Of a stretch of 64,000 nt of DNA, positions 54,221 through 63,396 are shown in pieces. The position numbers and the translations under genes are program-made. Numbering within the stretch: the first letter of the stretch is position 1; each line of letters starts with the position of its first letter. Below the pieces are notes generated by a model that was given only the letters and a program-made list of their open reading frames with translations, searched no databases and was not told where the DNA came from. This stretch comes from Acidobacteriaceae bacterium (lineage in GTDB: Bacteria; Acidobacteriota; Terriglobia; Terriglobales; Acidobacteriaceae), in the NCBI GenBank assembly GCA_030041305.1, contig JASHOC010000240.1, positions 1 through 64,000 on the forward strand. The letters are read 5' to 3'.

Positions 54221-54967
54221 ATGTCCGGCCATTCGAAATGGGCCACCATCAAGCACAAAAAAGGCGCGTTGGACGCCAAGCGGGGCAAGATTTTCACGCG
54301 GCTCATTAAGGAAATCACCATTGCCGCCAAGGGGGGCGGCGACCCGGACGGCAATCCGCGGCTGCGCACCGCGATTCTGGCCGCCAAAGCCGAGAATATG
54401 CCCGCCGAAAACATCAAGCGCGCCATTCAGCGGGGAACGGGCGAGCTCGAAGGCGTCAGTTACGAGGAGGTTTCCTTCGAAGGCTACGGCCCCGGGGGCG
54501 TGGCTATCCTCATCGAGGTGCTCACCGACAACCGCAATCGCGCCGTGAGCGAGATCCGACATTGCTTCGCCAAAAATGGCGGGAACCTTGGCGAGAGCGG
54601 CTCAGTGCGCTTCATGTTTTCCAAGAAGGGCCTGATTGCCGTCGAAAAATCCGCCGCCAGCGAAGAGCAGTTGATGGACATCGTGCTCGAACACGGAGGC
54701 GAGGATTTGAACGACGAGGGCGATACTTGGGAGATCATTACCGATCCCGGCGCCTATGAAGCGGTTTACGCCGCGGTCAAGGCAGCGGGCATTCCGACCG
54801 TGATCAATGAGGTGACGATGGTAGCCGCCACTTACACCAAGCTGGAGGGCAACGCCGCCGGCCAGATGGTGCGGCTCCTCGAGGCGCTGGAGGATCTCGA
54901 CGACGTGCAGAATGTCTACTCGAATTTCGATATGGACGCCGAGCAGATGGAGCACGCGGCGAGCTAA
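54221..54967 (+). CDS. YebC/PmpR family transcriptional regulator
   Basis: 248 residues from ATG 54221 (GAGG five bases upstream); the longer frame from 54056 would add residues no family member has. MSGHSKWATIKHKKGALDAK is the signature start, with GKIFTRLIKEITIAAKGGG next and the conserved FEGYGPGGVAILIEVLTDNR and RNRAVSEIRHCFAKNGGNLG. Family members bind DNA or, as recently recognised for YebC, help ribosomes translate polyproline stretches. The C-terminus ends in a typical DAEQMEHAAS. A terminator follows at 54992. Confidence 0.93.
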   Translation: MSGHSKWATIKHKKGALDAKRGKIFTRLIKEITIAAKGGGDPDGNPRLRTAILAAKAENMPAENIKRAIQRGTGELEGVSYEEVSFEGYGPGGVAILIEVLTDNRNRAVSEIRHCFAKNGGNLGESGSVRFMFSKKGLIAVEKSAASEEQLMDIVLEHGGEDLNDEGDTWEIITDPGAYEAVYAAVKAAGIPTVINEVTMVAATYTKLEGNAAGQMVRLLEALEDLDDVQNVYSNFDMDAEQMEHAAS

Positions 54968-54991
54968 AGCCCCCTAGCAGGCGTCTAACAA

Positions 54992-55020
54992 CGGCCGCCC
55001 GGTTGTGGCGGTCTTTTTTT
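54992..55020 (+). terminator. Rho-independent terminator after yebC
   Basis: Stem GGCCGCC (54993-54999) with GGCGGTC (55007-55013, one G-T pair), loop CGGTTGT, then seven T (55014-55020). Confidence 0.75.
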
Positions 55021-55040
55021 GAGATGGAAATCCGGAGCTA

Positions 55041-55435
55041 GGGCCTGCTAACACTCTTGGGATGGCGGCGACGGGAGCTGATTTTTTCGAGTTCTAGGAG
55101 CGAGGAGCGACGCCTACCGGGTGTCTGTTAGCGACGAGCGACAACGGAATCGGGAAAATCGGCCCCGTCCCTTCGACTTCCACCCCATCCCGCAAAATGC
55201 ACGGGATGGGGGCCCCAGGGTTGCGGCCAAAATCCCGGGGTCCCCAGCGACGGCCTTTGGTCGCTGGGGTGGAAAATCGGGCCATACTTCGTTCTCGCCC
55301 TCGACCTTGGAGCCGCCAAAGCCTTTGGGCTCGGCCTCATCTCCACCCCACGGACCAAGACCCGTCCGTGGGGGCCCCGGTTCTGGCCCGATTTTGGCTC
55401 CGAACGCCGTTCACCCCAGTAGTGTTAACAGGCCC
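55041..55435. repeat. 395-bp hairpin-rich element bounded by inverted repeats
   Basis: Ends GGGCCTGCTAACACT (55041-55055) and AGTGTTAACAGGCCC (55421-55435), a 15-base inverted repeat with one mismatch. Inside are three strong hairpins: CCCCATCCCG/CGGGATGGGG (55183-55211), CCCCAGCGAC/GTCGCTGGGG (55242-55269) and CCCCACGGAC/GTCCGTGGGG (55346-55373), plus AAAATCGGGCC at 55273 matched by GGCCCGATTTT at 55386. No coding frame. Looks like a mosaic of REP palindromes or a non-autonomous element. Confidence 0.7.
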
Positions 55436-55452
55436 CAAATAGAGGAAAGATT

Positions 55453-56202
55453 TTGAGACGAGCCCAGCGGTTGGCATTGGCGGTTTTCGCGGCGGGGATA
55501 GCGGGAGCCATGGCGGTTACAGCACAAACAGCAAAGGGCGCGGCGCCAGGAGACGAAGGGGCCGACAATCCCGTCGCCTGGGTGCGCCAAAATCAGCGCT
55601 GGGAAATGGGGCCGTTCTTGAACTGGGGCTCAGGCGTGGGCTCGCGATCAAACTACAAGTTCTTTTGGGGCGGGTTCCAACTGGCCAAAGTGATGACGCC
55701 CGTCATTCACGCCCGCGCCCTCAGCGGCCAATTCGAATTCGGCGGCAACATCATTCCCCTTTGGCAGGCGTACACCCCGCCGCCCCATGTGCAAACCTAC
55801 ACTTGCATCGATCCGCAAGGGCAGACCTACGGCTGCGTCTTGCCTACGGGCGGAGGCACATTCCGCGGCGTAAGCCTCACGCCCGTGATCCTGCGCTGGA
55901 ACTTTCTCACCCATGCGCGCCGCATCCAACCCTGGTTCCAGGCTGCGGGCGGGCTCATCTACACCACGCACAAGTTTCCCCCCAACGTCCTGAGCAATCC
56001 GGCCGAGGGAATCGACGGGGGGACATGCGTCTGGAATTTTTCGCCGCAGGGAGGCGCCGGGATTCATTACTTCATTAGGGCCAGGCGTTCGATCGACCTG
56101 GGCGTGAGCGGGGTCCACATCTCATCGGCGTCGCTCGGGGATCGCAACCCCGGCGTCAACTCGAGCATTCAGGTTCAGGTGGGCTACACATTCTGGCGCT
56201 GA
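55453..56202 (+). CDS. Outer-membrane acyloxyacyl hydrolase / lipid A 3-O-deacylase (PagL-like)
   Basis: 249 residues. Signal peptide (LALAVFAAGIAGAMAVTAQT) and an eight-strand barrel with the opening WEMGPFLNWGSGVGSRSNYK. The active-site line is GVSGVHISSASLGDRNPGVN, holding the His-x-Ser dyad of PagL-type deacylases, and the last strand ends VGYTFWR with the C-terminal aromatic/Arg of outer-membrane proteins. PagL removes the 3-O acyl chain from lipid A. An insertion PPPHVQTYTCIDPQGQTYGC with two Cys is a feature I know from acidobacterial members. Substrate lipid not certain. Confidence 0.78.
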   Translation: MRRAQRLALAVFAAGIAGAMAVTAQTAKGAAPGDEGADNPVAWVRQNQRWEMGPFLNWGSGVGSRSNYKFFWGGFQLAKVMTPVIHARALSGQFEFGGNIIPLWQAYTPPPHVQTYTCIDPQGQTYGCVLPTGGGTFRGVSLTPVILRWNFLTHARRIQPWFQAAGGLIYTTHKFPPNVLSNPAEGIDGGTCVWNFSPQGGAGIHYFIRARRSIDLGVSGVHISSASLGDRNPGVNSSIQVQVGYTFWR

Positions 56203-56252
56203 AAGACGCCATTCGGCGCGCCCCAAGCAGGGTGTCGCCGGCAGGAGCAAGC

Positions 56253-57188
56253 ATGAACGGGCCGGTCGTCGAATGCGTTCCCAATTTTTCCGAGGGCGCG
56301 GATGCGCGGCGCGTGGAAGCGATCGTCGGCGCCATGCGCATGGAGGGAGTGCACCTGCTCGACCTCTCCATGGACGCCGACCACAACCGCTCCGTGGTGA
56401 CAGTCGCGGGCAGTCCTACGGCGGTGGTGGAAGCGGCCGTGCGCGGCGTGGGCAGAGCCGTCGAGCTGATCGACCTCACCCGCCAAAAAGGCGAGCATCC
56501 CCGCATCGGCGCCGCCGACGTGATCCCTTTTGTGCCCATCTCCGGCATCCGGCTGGAGCAGTGCGCGCTGTTGGCCCGCCAAGCGGGACTGGAAATTTGG
56601 CGGCGCTTCGGCGTGCCCGTGTTTTTTTATGAGGCGGCGGCCGCGCGACCCGACCGCGCCAACCTCGAGGCAGTGCGCCAAGGCCAGTTCGAGGGTTTGC
56701 GGGAGATGGTGCACAAGGATCCCTCCCGCCAACCGGATCTGGGCGGTCCGGACCTGCATCCCACCGCCGGCGCCTGCGCCGTGGGCGCGCGCAAGTTCCT
56801 GGTCACGTACAACATCTATTTCGATTCCACCGACGTGGCCATGGTGCGCGCCATCGCCCGCGAAGTCCGCGCCGCCTCGGGCGGCCTCAAGGGCGTCAAA
56901 GCCATGGGCCTCCTCGCGCACGGGCGCACCCAACTCTCCATGAACATCACCGATTTTGAGGTCACCCCGGTTTCCACGGTTCATCACAAGGTGGCGAGCC
57001 TGGCCACGCGCCACCGGGCCGCGATCGCCGCAACCGAGATCGTGGGCCTCATCCCGGAAGCCGCGTGTGAGCGGGAAAGCGATTGGATGCGTCAATTAAG
57101 TGGTTTCGATCCCGAAACCAAGATCCTGGAGCGCCGCCTGAGCGCACCGTTGCCTTGGCCCAAAGAAGCGGGATCGAAAGGACCCTGA
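56253..57188 (+). CDS. ftcD: Glutamate formimidoyltransferase
   Basis: 311 residues from ATG 56253, with AGGAG five bases upstream; the GTG 21 bases earlier lacks support. VVECVPNFSEGADARRVEAI is the family start, with LDLSMDADHNRSVVTVAGSP, HPRIGAADVIPFVPISGI and PTAGACAVGARKFLVTYNIY following. It moves the formimino group from formiminoglutamate to tetrahydrofolate, the last step of one histidine degradation route. Only the transferase part exists; the cyclodeaminase domain of bifunctional FTCD is absent. Its stop overlaps the next start (TGATG). Confidence 0.92.
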   Translation: MNGPVVECVPNFSEGADARRVEAIVGAMRMEGVHLLDLSMDADHNRSVVTVAGSPTAVVEAAVRGVGRAVELIDLTRQKGEHPRIGAADVIPFVPISGIRLEQCALLARQAGLEIWRRFGVPVFFYEAAAARPDRANLEAVRQGQFEGLREMVHKDPSRQPDLGGPDLHPTAGACAVGARKFLVTYNIYFDSTDVAMVRAIAREVRAASGGLKGVKAMGLLAHGRTQLSMNITDFEVTPVSTVHHKVASLATRHRAAIAATEIVGLIPEAACERESDWMRQLSGFDPETKILERRLSAPLPWPKEAGSKGP

Positions 57189-58180
57189 TGGCGTCCGGTT
57201 TCCGGAGGATGGAATTGTTGAAAGCAGTCTTAAAATACTCGATCGCGCCGGCGCTGATGGCGGCGGCCACTTTGGCGCAGGCGGCGCAGTTGGATACGGA
57301 CGCGCGCGGGGCGATTCCGCACGACGTGCAGCAACTGGTGGTCATCGACTATCCGGCCATGCAAAACTCTTCCTCGGCAATGAGCTTGCGCGACCGCGTG
57401 ATGCCGCCCGAGCTGAAGCAGTTTGACGACGCCCTGCGCAAGTCAGCGCTCAACAACAAGGAGAGCATGGACCAGTACGTTGATACGCTGGCCTTCGCGC
57501 TCTTCCGCACCTCAGCCGGCGGCGACAATCTCGACACCGTAGGCATTGCCCAGGGGCAGTTCCCGGTGCAGGATATTCTGGCTTCGTTCAAGGCGCAGAA
57601 ATTCAAGCCCACCCCGGTGCGCTCCAACAGCATTTATCCCATGGGCCGCTCCGGGATGGTGCTGTGCTTTGTCGATCCATCCACCATGGTCTTTGGCGAC
57701 CAGGACGCCGTCAAGAAGGCGCTGGACGCGCGCGACGGCCTGGCCCCGAGCATGCTCACCAACGGGCCCATGATGGGCGCCATGCAAAGCGTGGACTCCA
57801 ATCCGCTCTGGAGCATCCTCGACGACCGGGGCACGCAAACCATGATGCGGCAGTTGCTGGGCGAGGCGGGTTCGGTCACGGACTTTGACAGTGTCAAGAA
57901 GCGACTGCAAGGCTCCTGGTACTCGATGGACTTTACTCATGGAGTGCACTTCGACCTGACCATCGCCACCGGCGACGCATTCACGGCGGCCACGGTTTCT
58001 TCGCTGCTGAGCGCGGCCGTGATGGTGCGCAAGATGAGCAGCTCCGATTCGGAAAAGCAGGCGCTGGACGCAACCTCCATCGCCTCCAACGCCGGACAAC
58101 TCAGCATCCACTTCGCCAGCAGCGATGCGCAGTTTGTGAGCCTCTTGCAGTCGCCGTTATTCCAGGGCATGGTGCGCTGA
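57188..58180 (+). CDS. Exported hypothetical protein (DUF-like, acidobacterial)
   Basis: 330 residues from ATG 57188, coupled to ftcD (TGATG). Signal peptide (LKYSIAPALMAAATLAQAAQ). Mature protein starts DTDARGAIPHDVQQLVVIDY and contains FALFRTSAGGDNLDTVGIAQ, MVLCFVDPSTMVFGDQDAVK and KALDARDGLAPSMLTNGPMM. This 'value checked against threshold' layout occurs in families of uncharacterised acidobacterial and planctomycete proteins. The C-terminus (AGQLSIHFASSDAQFVSLLQ) repeats the same style. No enzyme motif is seen. Confidence 0.7.
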   Translation: MASGFRRMELLKAVLKYSIAPALMAAATLAQAAQLDTDARGAIPHDVQQLVVIDYPAMQNSSSAMSLRDRVMPPELKQFDDALRKSALNNKESMDQYVDTLAFALFRTSAGGDNLDTVGIAQGQFPVQDILASFKAQKFKPTPVRSNSIYPMGRSGMVLCFVDPSTMVFGDQDAVKKALDARDGLAPSMLTNGPMMGAMQSVDSNPLWSILDDRGTQTMMRQLLGEAGSVTDFDSVKKRLQGSWYSMDFTHGVHFDLTIATGDAFTAATVSSLLSAAVMVRKMSSSDSEKQALDATSIASNAGQLSIHFASSDAQFVSLLQSPLFQGMVR

Positions 58181-58272
58181 GGGCTGACCTTCGGACGATT
58201 TCGTTCGCCGCCGGGACCGGCTTGCCGCCGCAGCAGCCCGTCCTGCTATCGTGGTCCGCGGGGGACTTTTCC

Positions 58273-59841
58273 ATGCAAACTGGAATGCGGGCCATCCTCG
58301 CCCTGATCGCCATGAATATCGTTGTCGGAATTTCCGCTCCGGCTCGCGCCGATTCTCTCACCGTGAAAACCGAGCAGGGCAAAGTTCACGGCAAGCTGAT
58401 CCATGACGGCGCCGTGCGCGCATTTCTGGGCCTGCCCTACGCCGCTCCGCCGGTGGGCGCACTGCGCTGGAAGGCCCCCGAACCACCCGCCAAATGGCGG
58501 GAGATGCGCGAAGCCACGCAGTACGGCCCGCGCTGCATGCAGGGCAACGAATTCGATGACATGGTGTTTCAGGATAGCGGCCCCAGCGAAGACTGCCTCT
58601 ACCTGAACGTCTTTACGCCTGCCAACGCCACCCCGGACAGCAAGCTGCCCGTCATGTTCTGGATTCACGGCGGCGGATACCGGGGTGGGTCGGCCTCCGA
58701 GCCACGCCACAATGGCGATTTTCTGCCCGGCAAAGGCGTGGTGCTGGTGACCATCAACTACCGGCTCGGCGTCTTCGGCTTTATGACGCTGCCCGGCCTG
58801 GCCAGCGAAGCGGGTGGTTCCACAGGCAACTACGGACTGATGGACATGGTGGCCGCGCTCCAATGGGTCAAGGCCAATATTGCGAACTTCGGAGGCGATC
58901 CCGGCAATGTGACCATCTTCGGCGAGAGCGCAGGCTCCATGGCGGTGAGCACGCTGATGGCTGTGTCCGCGGCACAGGGGCTCTTCCAGCGAGCGATCGG
59001 CGAAAGCGGCGGCGCGATGAGCCTCGGCGCGCCCGACACGCCCTCGCTGCTCCAACGCCAACAGCGCGACCAGGCCTGGGCCACTCGCGCGCTCGGCGCC
59101 TCCACGCTAGCCGAACTGCGCGCGCTACCCGCGGAGAAAATCCTCGCCGCCGCCGACGCCCAAGGCGCGCCCCGATTCCAGCCTGTCATCGATGGCAAGC
59201 TGCTCACCGAGCCGGTCGCTGTCACCTACGCTGCGGGACGCCAGGCCCACGCGCCCTTGCTCGCCGGCTGGAATCGTGACGAACAGTTTGCCCTCGCCGA
59301 CGGCATGACCGCGGCCAAGTGGAAGGAGTTCGCAGAACAAACATTCGGCGAGCGCGCCGAGGCGTTTCTCGCGGTCTATCCCGGCGACACCGACGAGCAG
59401 GCTGCCCGCTCAGCTATCGACTACGACAGCGATTCGTTCATCGCCTTCGCCACCTGGAAGTGGGTCGAGGCGCAAGCCAAAACCAGCAACAGGCCGGTCT
59501 ATCGCTATCATTTCGACCTTGCCGCGCCACCCAGCAAGTTTCATCCCGGCTCGTACGCCTTCCACTCCGACGACATCGAATACGTCTTTGGAACCCTTGA
59601 CACCCGGCCCGGCGCCGACTGGCGGCCCGAAGACCGCAAGTTAAGCGATGAGATCATGGACTACTGGACGAACTTCGCGAAAACCGGCTACCCGAATGGA
59701 GCCGGACTGCCGGATTGGCCCGACTTCGCTCAGACCGGCCTGGTGCTGCAGCTCGACAGCGCCATCACCTTCACTCCCGACACGGCCAAACCGCGCTACG
59801 AGTTTCTGCTCAAAGGCATGCCGCCCCGCCACCGCGAGTGA
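58273..59841 (+). CDS. Type-B carboxylesterase/lipase family protein
   Basis: 522 residues from ATG 58273; the frame starts 51 bases upstream without a signal. A signal peptide (RAILALIAMNIVVGISAPAR) is followed by VKTEQGKVHGKLIHDGAVRA, LGLPYAAPPVGALRWKAPEP and the oxyanion-hole line FWIHGGGYRGGSASEP. The nucleophile motif is GESAGSM near residue 218; the acid (Glu) and base His lie later, the latter in SYAFHSDDIEYVFG. Such alpha/beta hydrolases split esters of lipids, xenobiotics or drugs in the periplasm. Confidence 0.92.
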   Translation: MQTGMRAILALIAMNIVVGISAPARADSLTVKTEQGKVHGKLIHDGAVRAFLGLPYAAPPVGALRWKAPEPPAKWREMREATQYGPRCMQGNEFDDMVFQDSGPSEDCLYLNVFTPANATPDSKLPVMFWIHGGGYRGGSASEPRHNGDFLPGKGVVLVTINYRLGVFGFMTLPGLASEAGGSTGNYGLMDMVAALQWVKANIANFGGDPGNVTIFGESAGSMAVSTLMAVSAAQGLFQRAIGESGGAMSLGAPDTPSLLQRQQRDQAWATRALGASTLAELRALPAEKILAAADAQGAPRFQPVIDGKLLTEPVAVTYAAGRQAHAPLLAGWNRDEQFALADGMTAAKWKEFAEQTFGERAEAFLAVYPGDTDEQAARSAIDYDSDSFIAFATWKWVEAQAKTSNRPVYRYHFDLAAPPSKFHPGSYAFHSDDIEYVFGTLDTRPGADWRPEDRKLSDEIMDYWTNFAKTGYPNGAGLPDWPDFAQTGLVLQLDSAITFTPDTAKPRYEFLLKGMPPRHRE

Positions 59842-60070
59842 GCTTGCGCTCCGCCAACGCGCCCGACAGAGCTGCGCCGCGCGCTCAGGACGCTTGAACA
59901 GGCAGCAACGGCATTGTTGAAACACACAGAAGGTCGATGAGCGCAAAACCGCCCGGTATCGAACTGACGCGCAGCCGCCCTGCCCGCGTTGTCGGGATGC
60001 GTGCTTTGTTCAGAGCGCGTCAATGCCAGCACGCTGGCCTGTTGATCCAGGCTTTTCAAGGGCAGGCGGT

Positions 60071-62752
60071 CTATTCCTCCCTCATCAACGCCGACGGATT
60101 TGCTCCCAATGCCCGTCGAGCGGGAACCCATGTGCCGATCCCGCCAAGCAGCACCATCGCCGCTACGACGCCGGCCAGCACGAGCGGATCGCTCGGATTG
60201 GCATCGTACACCACGCGGCTCAAGAGCCTCGTGGCCAGCATGCCGCAGGCAAGGCCAAGAGCGGAGCCTGTTAACAGCAACACGAGTGGCCGACTTATCG
60301 CGGTCTGCATTAAATGCATCCGGCGAGCGCCGAGCGCCACACGAATCCCCAGTTCCTTCATTCTCTTGCTCACGCTGTAAGCCGCCATTCCGAAGATGCC
60401 CGTGACCGCCAGCATCGCCGCCAGCAACCCCATAACGCCTAGAGCCCCCGTTGCCGCGCGCGCCGGGAACAGGGCCAGATCGAGCGCATCGGGCCAAGCG
60501 CGCACAGTCAGCGGGATATCGGGATCAATGCTATTCATCATCCGATTGAGCCGAGCGGCTATATTCGCGGGCGGCAAGGCTGACCGTACCACCAGCGCCG
60601 TATCGTTGCTGTTCATTCCCTGAGCCAAGGGAAAGAACATGGCTGGCTGCGGGGCTTCTGTGAGTGTTTGGTATTTCCCATCTTCCACCACGCCGACAAT
60701 TTCATAGAGGGCTCCGCCGCCGTATAACTCGAAGTGCCGGCCAATGGCAGGGGTATTGCCGAACAGCAAATGCGCAAAAGTGACGTTCACTACTGCAACC
60801 GGCGGAGAGTTGGGTTCATCACGCCAACTGATGTCACGGCCAGCGAGCAAACGAGTCCCGGCAGCGGCAAAGTATCCCGCAGAAACGGAAAAATTGTGAG
60901 CGACGAAGACCTCCTGTGACGAGCGAAAATCCGTCGCGCCTTGGCGAAAAACTGACTCGCCCCCGCAGCAATCGTTGTCCAGCATCACGCGGTCAATGAG
61001 ACCTACCGATGAAACTCCTGGGATCCGGGCCGCTTCCTCGGCCATGCGCGTCTGGACCGGCCACGACTGAACTTCCGTGTAGCCGCCCATGTTCAGTTGT
61101 GTCTCCGCAATGGTCACTCCCTGGGGCCTGAAGCCGAGCGGCATGCGCAGCGACCGCTCCATGCCGCGGAAGGCGACCAAGGACGCTGTGACCAGCAGTG
61201 TGCAAAGCGCAATCTGCACGCACAGCAGTCCGTCGCGCATCGAAAAACGGCCCCATACCGGACCCGCGCTCGTCCCGGCTTTCATTGCCTGCGCTGCATC
61301 CGCCTGCCAGATTTGTCGCGCGGGGAGGAACCCAAACAAAAGACCGCTGCCCACGGATAACAGCAGCGCGAATGCGTAGATTCTTCCATCTGGAAGGGCT
61401 ACCACATGAATGGGAAAATCCACGAAAGGCTGCCAGCGGCTCAAGAGCTGGAGCAGGAATGATGCGAACGACATCCCGGTCAAACCGCCCAGCAGAGACA
61501 CCACGACCGCCTCAGTGAGGAGCGTGCGTAAAATTCTGGCCCGGCTCGCTCCGATTGCAAGGCGAAGCGCCAGTTCGCGAGCACGATCCGCAGCTCGCAC
61601 GGCAAAGATGCTTCCCAGATTGGCGCAGGCGGCAAGCAACACCAGCGCCGCCAGCATCATGATTGCCGCAAGAAAGGCGCGGATGGAATCGCCCCACACG
61701 TCGCCCATCAACCCAGGCCGAACCAGGCGAGCGTCGAGATCGTCATCCTCCCTGGGATACTGCTGGGCAAGACGGCGGGAAATTGAGTTCAAATCATCGC
61801 TGGCCTGCTGCGGCGTGACGCCGGGTTTCAGCCGTCCCAATATCCAGAGATTGTGGGTCGCGCGATTGGCGAGAAAGTGTGGACTGAATCCGATCTCTTG
61901 GGCATCGATGAGCGGAATCCAGTAGTCCGGCCAGAAGAACATCTCCGTTCCGTGGAAGTCCCTTGGGGCAACGCCAATCACTGTGAACGGATGGGTATTG
62001 AGACTCACGGTCGTCCCGATCACGTTCAGGTTGCGGTTGAATTTCGACCGCCAGAAATCATAACTAAGGACGATATACGGCGCTGAGTTCATTCCGCGCT
62101 CGTCGCTCCCGTGAAAGAAGCGCCCCTCCGCTGGCCGCACGCCCAGCGTGTCGAAATAGTTCCCCGATGCCAGATAACCATAGCTCTTGACTGCGGAAGT
62201 TCCGATCACGACAGCAACGTCGGTGGTATCGTATCCTGCCATCCCGCTGAAGGCGCTGTTGTCGTCCCGATAATCGATGTAATCGGGATAAGACTGCATG
62301 TACGAGGCGTGCTGCCGGTGCTCGACAACAAAGAGACGCCCTGGTTGGTCGGCGTTGAGCGGGCGTAATACCAGCGCATTCAGAACGCTGAAAACGACCG
62401 CATTTGCGCCGATTCCCAGGGCGAGCGTGGCGATCGCAACAGCAGAGAAGCCGGGAGATTTTGCGAGTTTGCGGAAGCAATATCTCACGTCCTCAAAAGC
62501 ATCGCTCCAGTGTTCTCTGAGCCGCTTACGGCGTCCGATTATGTCGCCAATCCGTTCGCCTTCGCGTTGCAGAGCGCTTAAGCTCCCGAATTGGCGTTCC
62601 GCCTCTTTGCGGGCTTCATCTTCGGTCCATCCCTGTCCTACCAGATCGCTCACTTTCGCTTCGATGTGGAAGCGGAGCTCTTCACGGACATCGGACGCGA
62701 CATCGGGACCGAGCAGGCGATCGTAACGGCGCCACATGCGATTCAAGCTCAT
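60071..62752 (-). CDS. ADOP-type ABC transporter permease (FtsX/MacB_PCD)
   Basis: 893 residues from ATG at 62752, in a GGAGGAGATGGGATG context that also holds the padR stop (ATGA overlap). The N-terminal 80 residues have the ADOP helix bundle (LRFHIEAKVSDLVGQGWTED, EARKEAERQFGS), then helix 1 (FSAVAIATLALGIGANAVVF), a MacB periplasmic core, three helices, a second periplasmic core and three more ending ALRRAL..LMREE. This duplicated-FtsX form without its own ATPase is typical of Acidobacteriota. It likely works with an ATPase encoded elsewhere and is under PadR control. Confidence 0.93.
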   Translation of the reverse strand: MSLNRMWRRYDRLLGPDVASDVREELRFHIEAKVSDLVGQGWTEDEARKEAERQFGSLSALQREGERIGDIIGRRKRLREHWSDAFEDVRYCFRKLAKSPGFSAVAIATLALGIGANAVVFSVLNALVLRPLNADQPGRLFVVEHRQHASYMQSYPDYIDYRDDNSAFSGMAGYDTTDVAVVIGTSAVKSYGYLASGNYFDTLGVRPAEGRFFHGSDERGMNSAPYIVLSYDFWRSKFNRNLNVIGTTVSLNTHPFTVIGVAPRDFHGTEMFFWPDYWIPLIDAQEIGFSPHFLANRATHNLWILGRLKPGVTPQQASDDLNSISRRLAQQYPREDDDLDARLVRPGLMGDVWGDSIRAFLAAIMMLAALVLLAACANLGSIFAVRAADRARELALRLAIGASRARILRTLLTEAVVVSLLGGLTGMSFASFLLQLLSRWQPFVDFPIHVVALPDGRIYAFALLLSVGSGLLFGFLPARQIWQADAAQAMKAGTSAGPVWGRFSMRDGLLCVQIALCTLLVTASLVAFRGMERSLRMPLGFRPQGVTIAETQLNMGGYTEVQSWPVQTRMAEEAARIPGVSSVGLIDRVMLDNDCCGGESVFRQGATDFRSSQEVFVAHNFSVSAGYFAAAGTRLLAGRDISWRDEPNSPPVAVVNVTFAHLLFGNTPAIGRHFELYGGGALYEIVGVVEDGKYQTLTEAPQPAMFFPLAQGMNSNDTALVVRSALPPANIAARLNRMMNSIDPDIPLTVRAWPDALDLALFPARAATGALGVMGLLAAMLAVTGIFGMAAYSVSKRMKELGIRVALGARRMHLMQTAISRPLVLLLTGSALGLACGMLATRLLSRVVYDANPSDPLVLAGVVAAMVLLGGIGTWVPARRALGANPSALMREE

Positions 62753-63111
62753 CCCATCTCCTCCGTAAGCCGCCTTGGCTGGGATGCGGCAAGCACTTTG
62801 GAGACCGCCGACGCGTACGCCTGCCACGTTGCCGTTTCCTGCTGGAGCTGGCGACGCCCCCTGGGCGTCAGCCGGTAAAACTTGGCCTTGCGGTTGTTTT
62901 CCGACAGGCCCCATTCAGATTGCACGAGTCCTTTGCTTTCGAGGCGCCATAGCGCCGGATACAACGTGCCTTCTTCAAGGAGCAATGCGTCGTCGCTCTG
63001 CTCGCGGATGAAGCTGGTAATGGCGTAGCCATGACGAGCTTCCCAAGTGAGAGCTTTCAGGATGAGCACATCGAGCGTTCCGCGAAGGAACTCAAGTTTG
63101 GCAGCGTCCAT
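62749..63111 (-). CDS. PadR family transcriptional regulator
   Basis: 120 residues from ATG 63111 with GGGGGA five bases upstream; the earlier frame (63168) has no signal. MDAAKLEFLRGTLDVLILKA, LTWEARHGYAITSFIREQSD, LLLEEGTLYPALWRLESKGL: the PadR winged helix, with the short C-terminal dimerisation helix (RRQLQQETATWQAYASAVSK). It precedes and overlaps the ADOP permease by four bases, the standard arrangement in Acidobacteriota. Likely represses the permease until a ligand binds. Confidence 0.93.
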   Translation of the reverse strand: MDAAKLEFLRGTLDVLILKALTWEARHGYAITSFIREQSDDALLLEEGTLYPALWRLESKGLVQSEWGLSENNRKAKFYRLTPRGRRQLQQETATWQAYASAVSKVLAASQPRRLTEEMG

Positions 63112-63283
63112 CGAAGTCCCCCCTTGTGTTCTCAGGGGTATACTCTCACATCTTCCCTTGGAGTGCAAGGGGAAGAAAACTCATTGTGCGCATCGTCGCC
63201 GGGCATCCAATGGAGAGTCGCGCCTCCGCGACCGGGCTCGATCGGTGCGTTCGATACACGTTTACGCTCCGAAAGCGCAGCTA

Positions 63284-63396
63284 TAGCGGTTCTCCAATTG
63301 GTGTAGAGCAGAACCTCGAACGTTGAGTGGCGTTTTTCCCAAGAAAACGCCGCCTGGCACGCCCCTCAAAACTCCACGGGAATTGGAGAACCGCCG
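63284..63396 (-). mobile_element. 113-bp MITE, copy 4 of 4
   Basis: Reverse orientation, one internal change relative to copy 3 (CGCCGCCTGG for CGCCACCTGG). TA at 63282-63283; on the right the bases are TG at 63397-63398, so the duplication has mutated or the site was different. Confidence 0.9.

Noticed and set aside
55121-55456. 111-residue plus-strand open frame
   Set aside because: Pro/Arg-rich, made of the three hairpins, no ribosome binding site.
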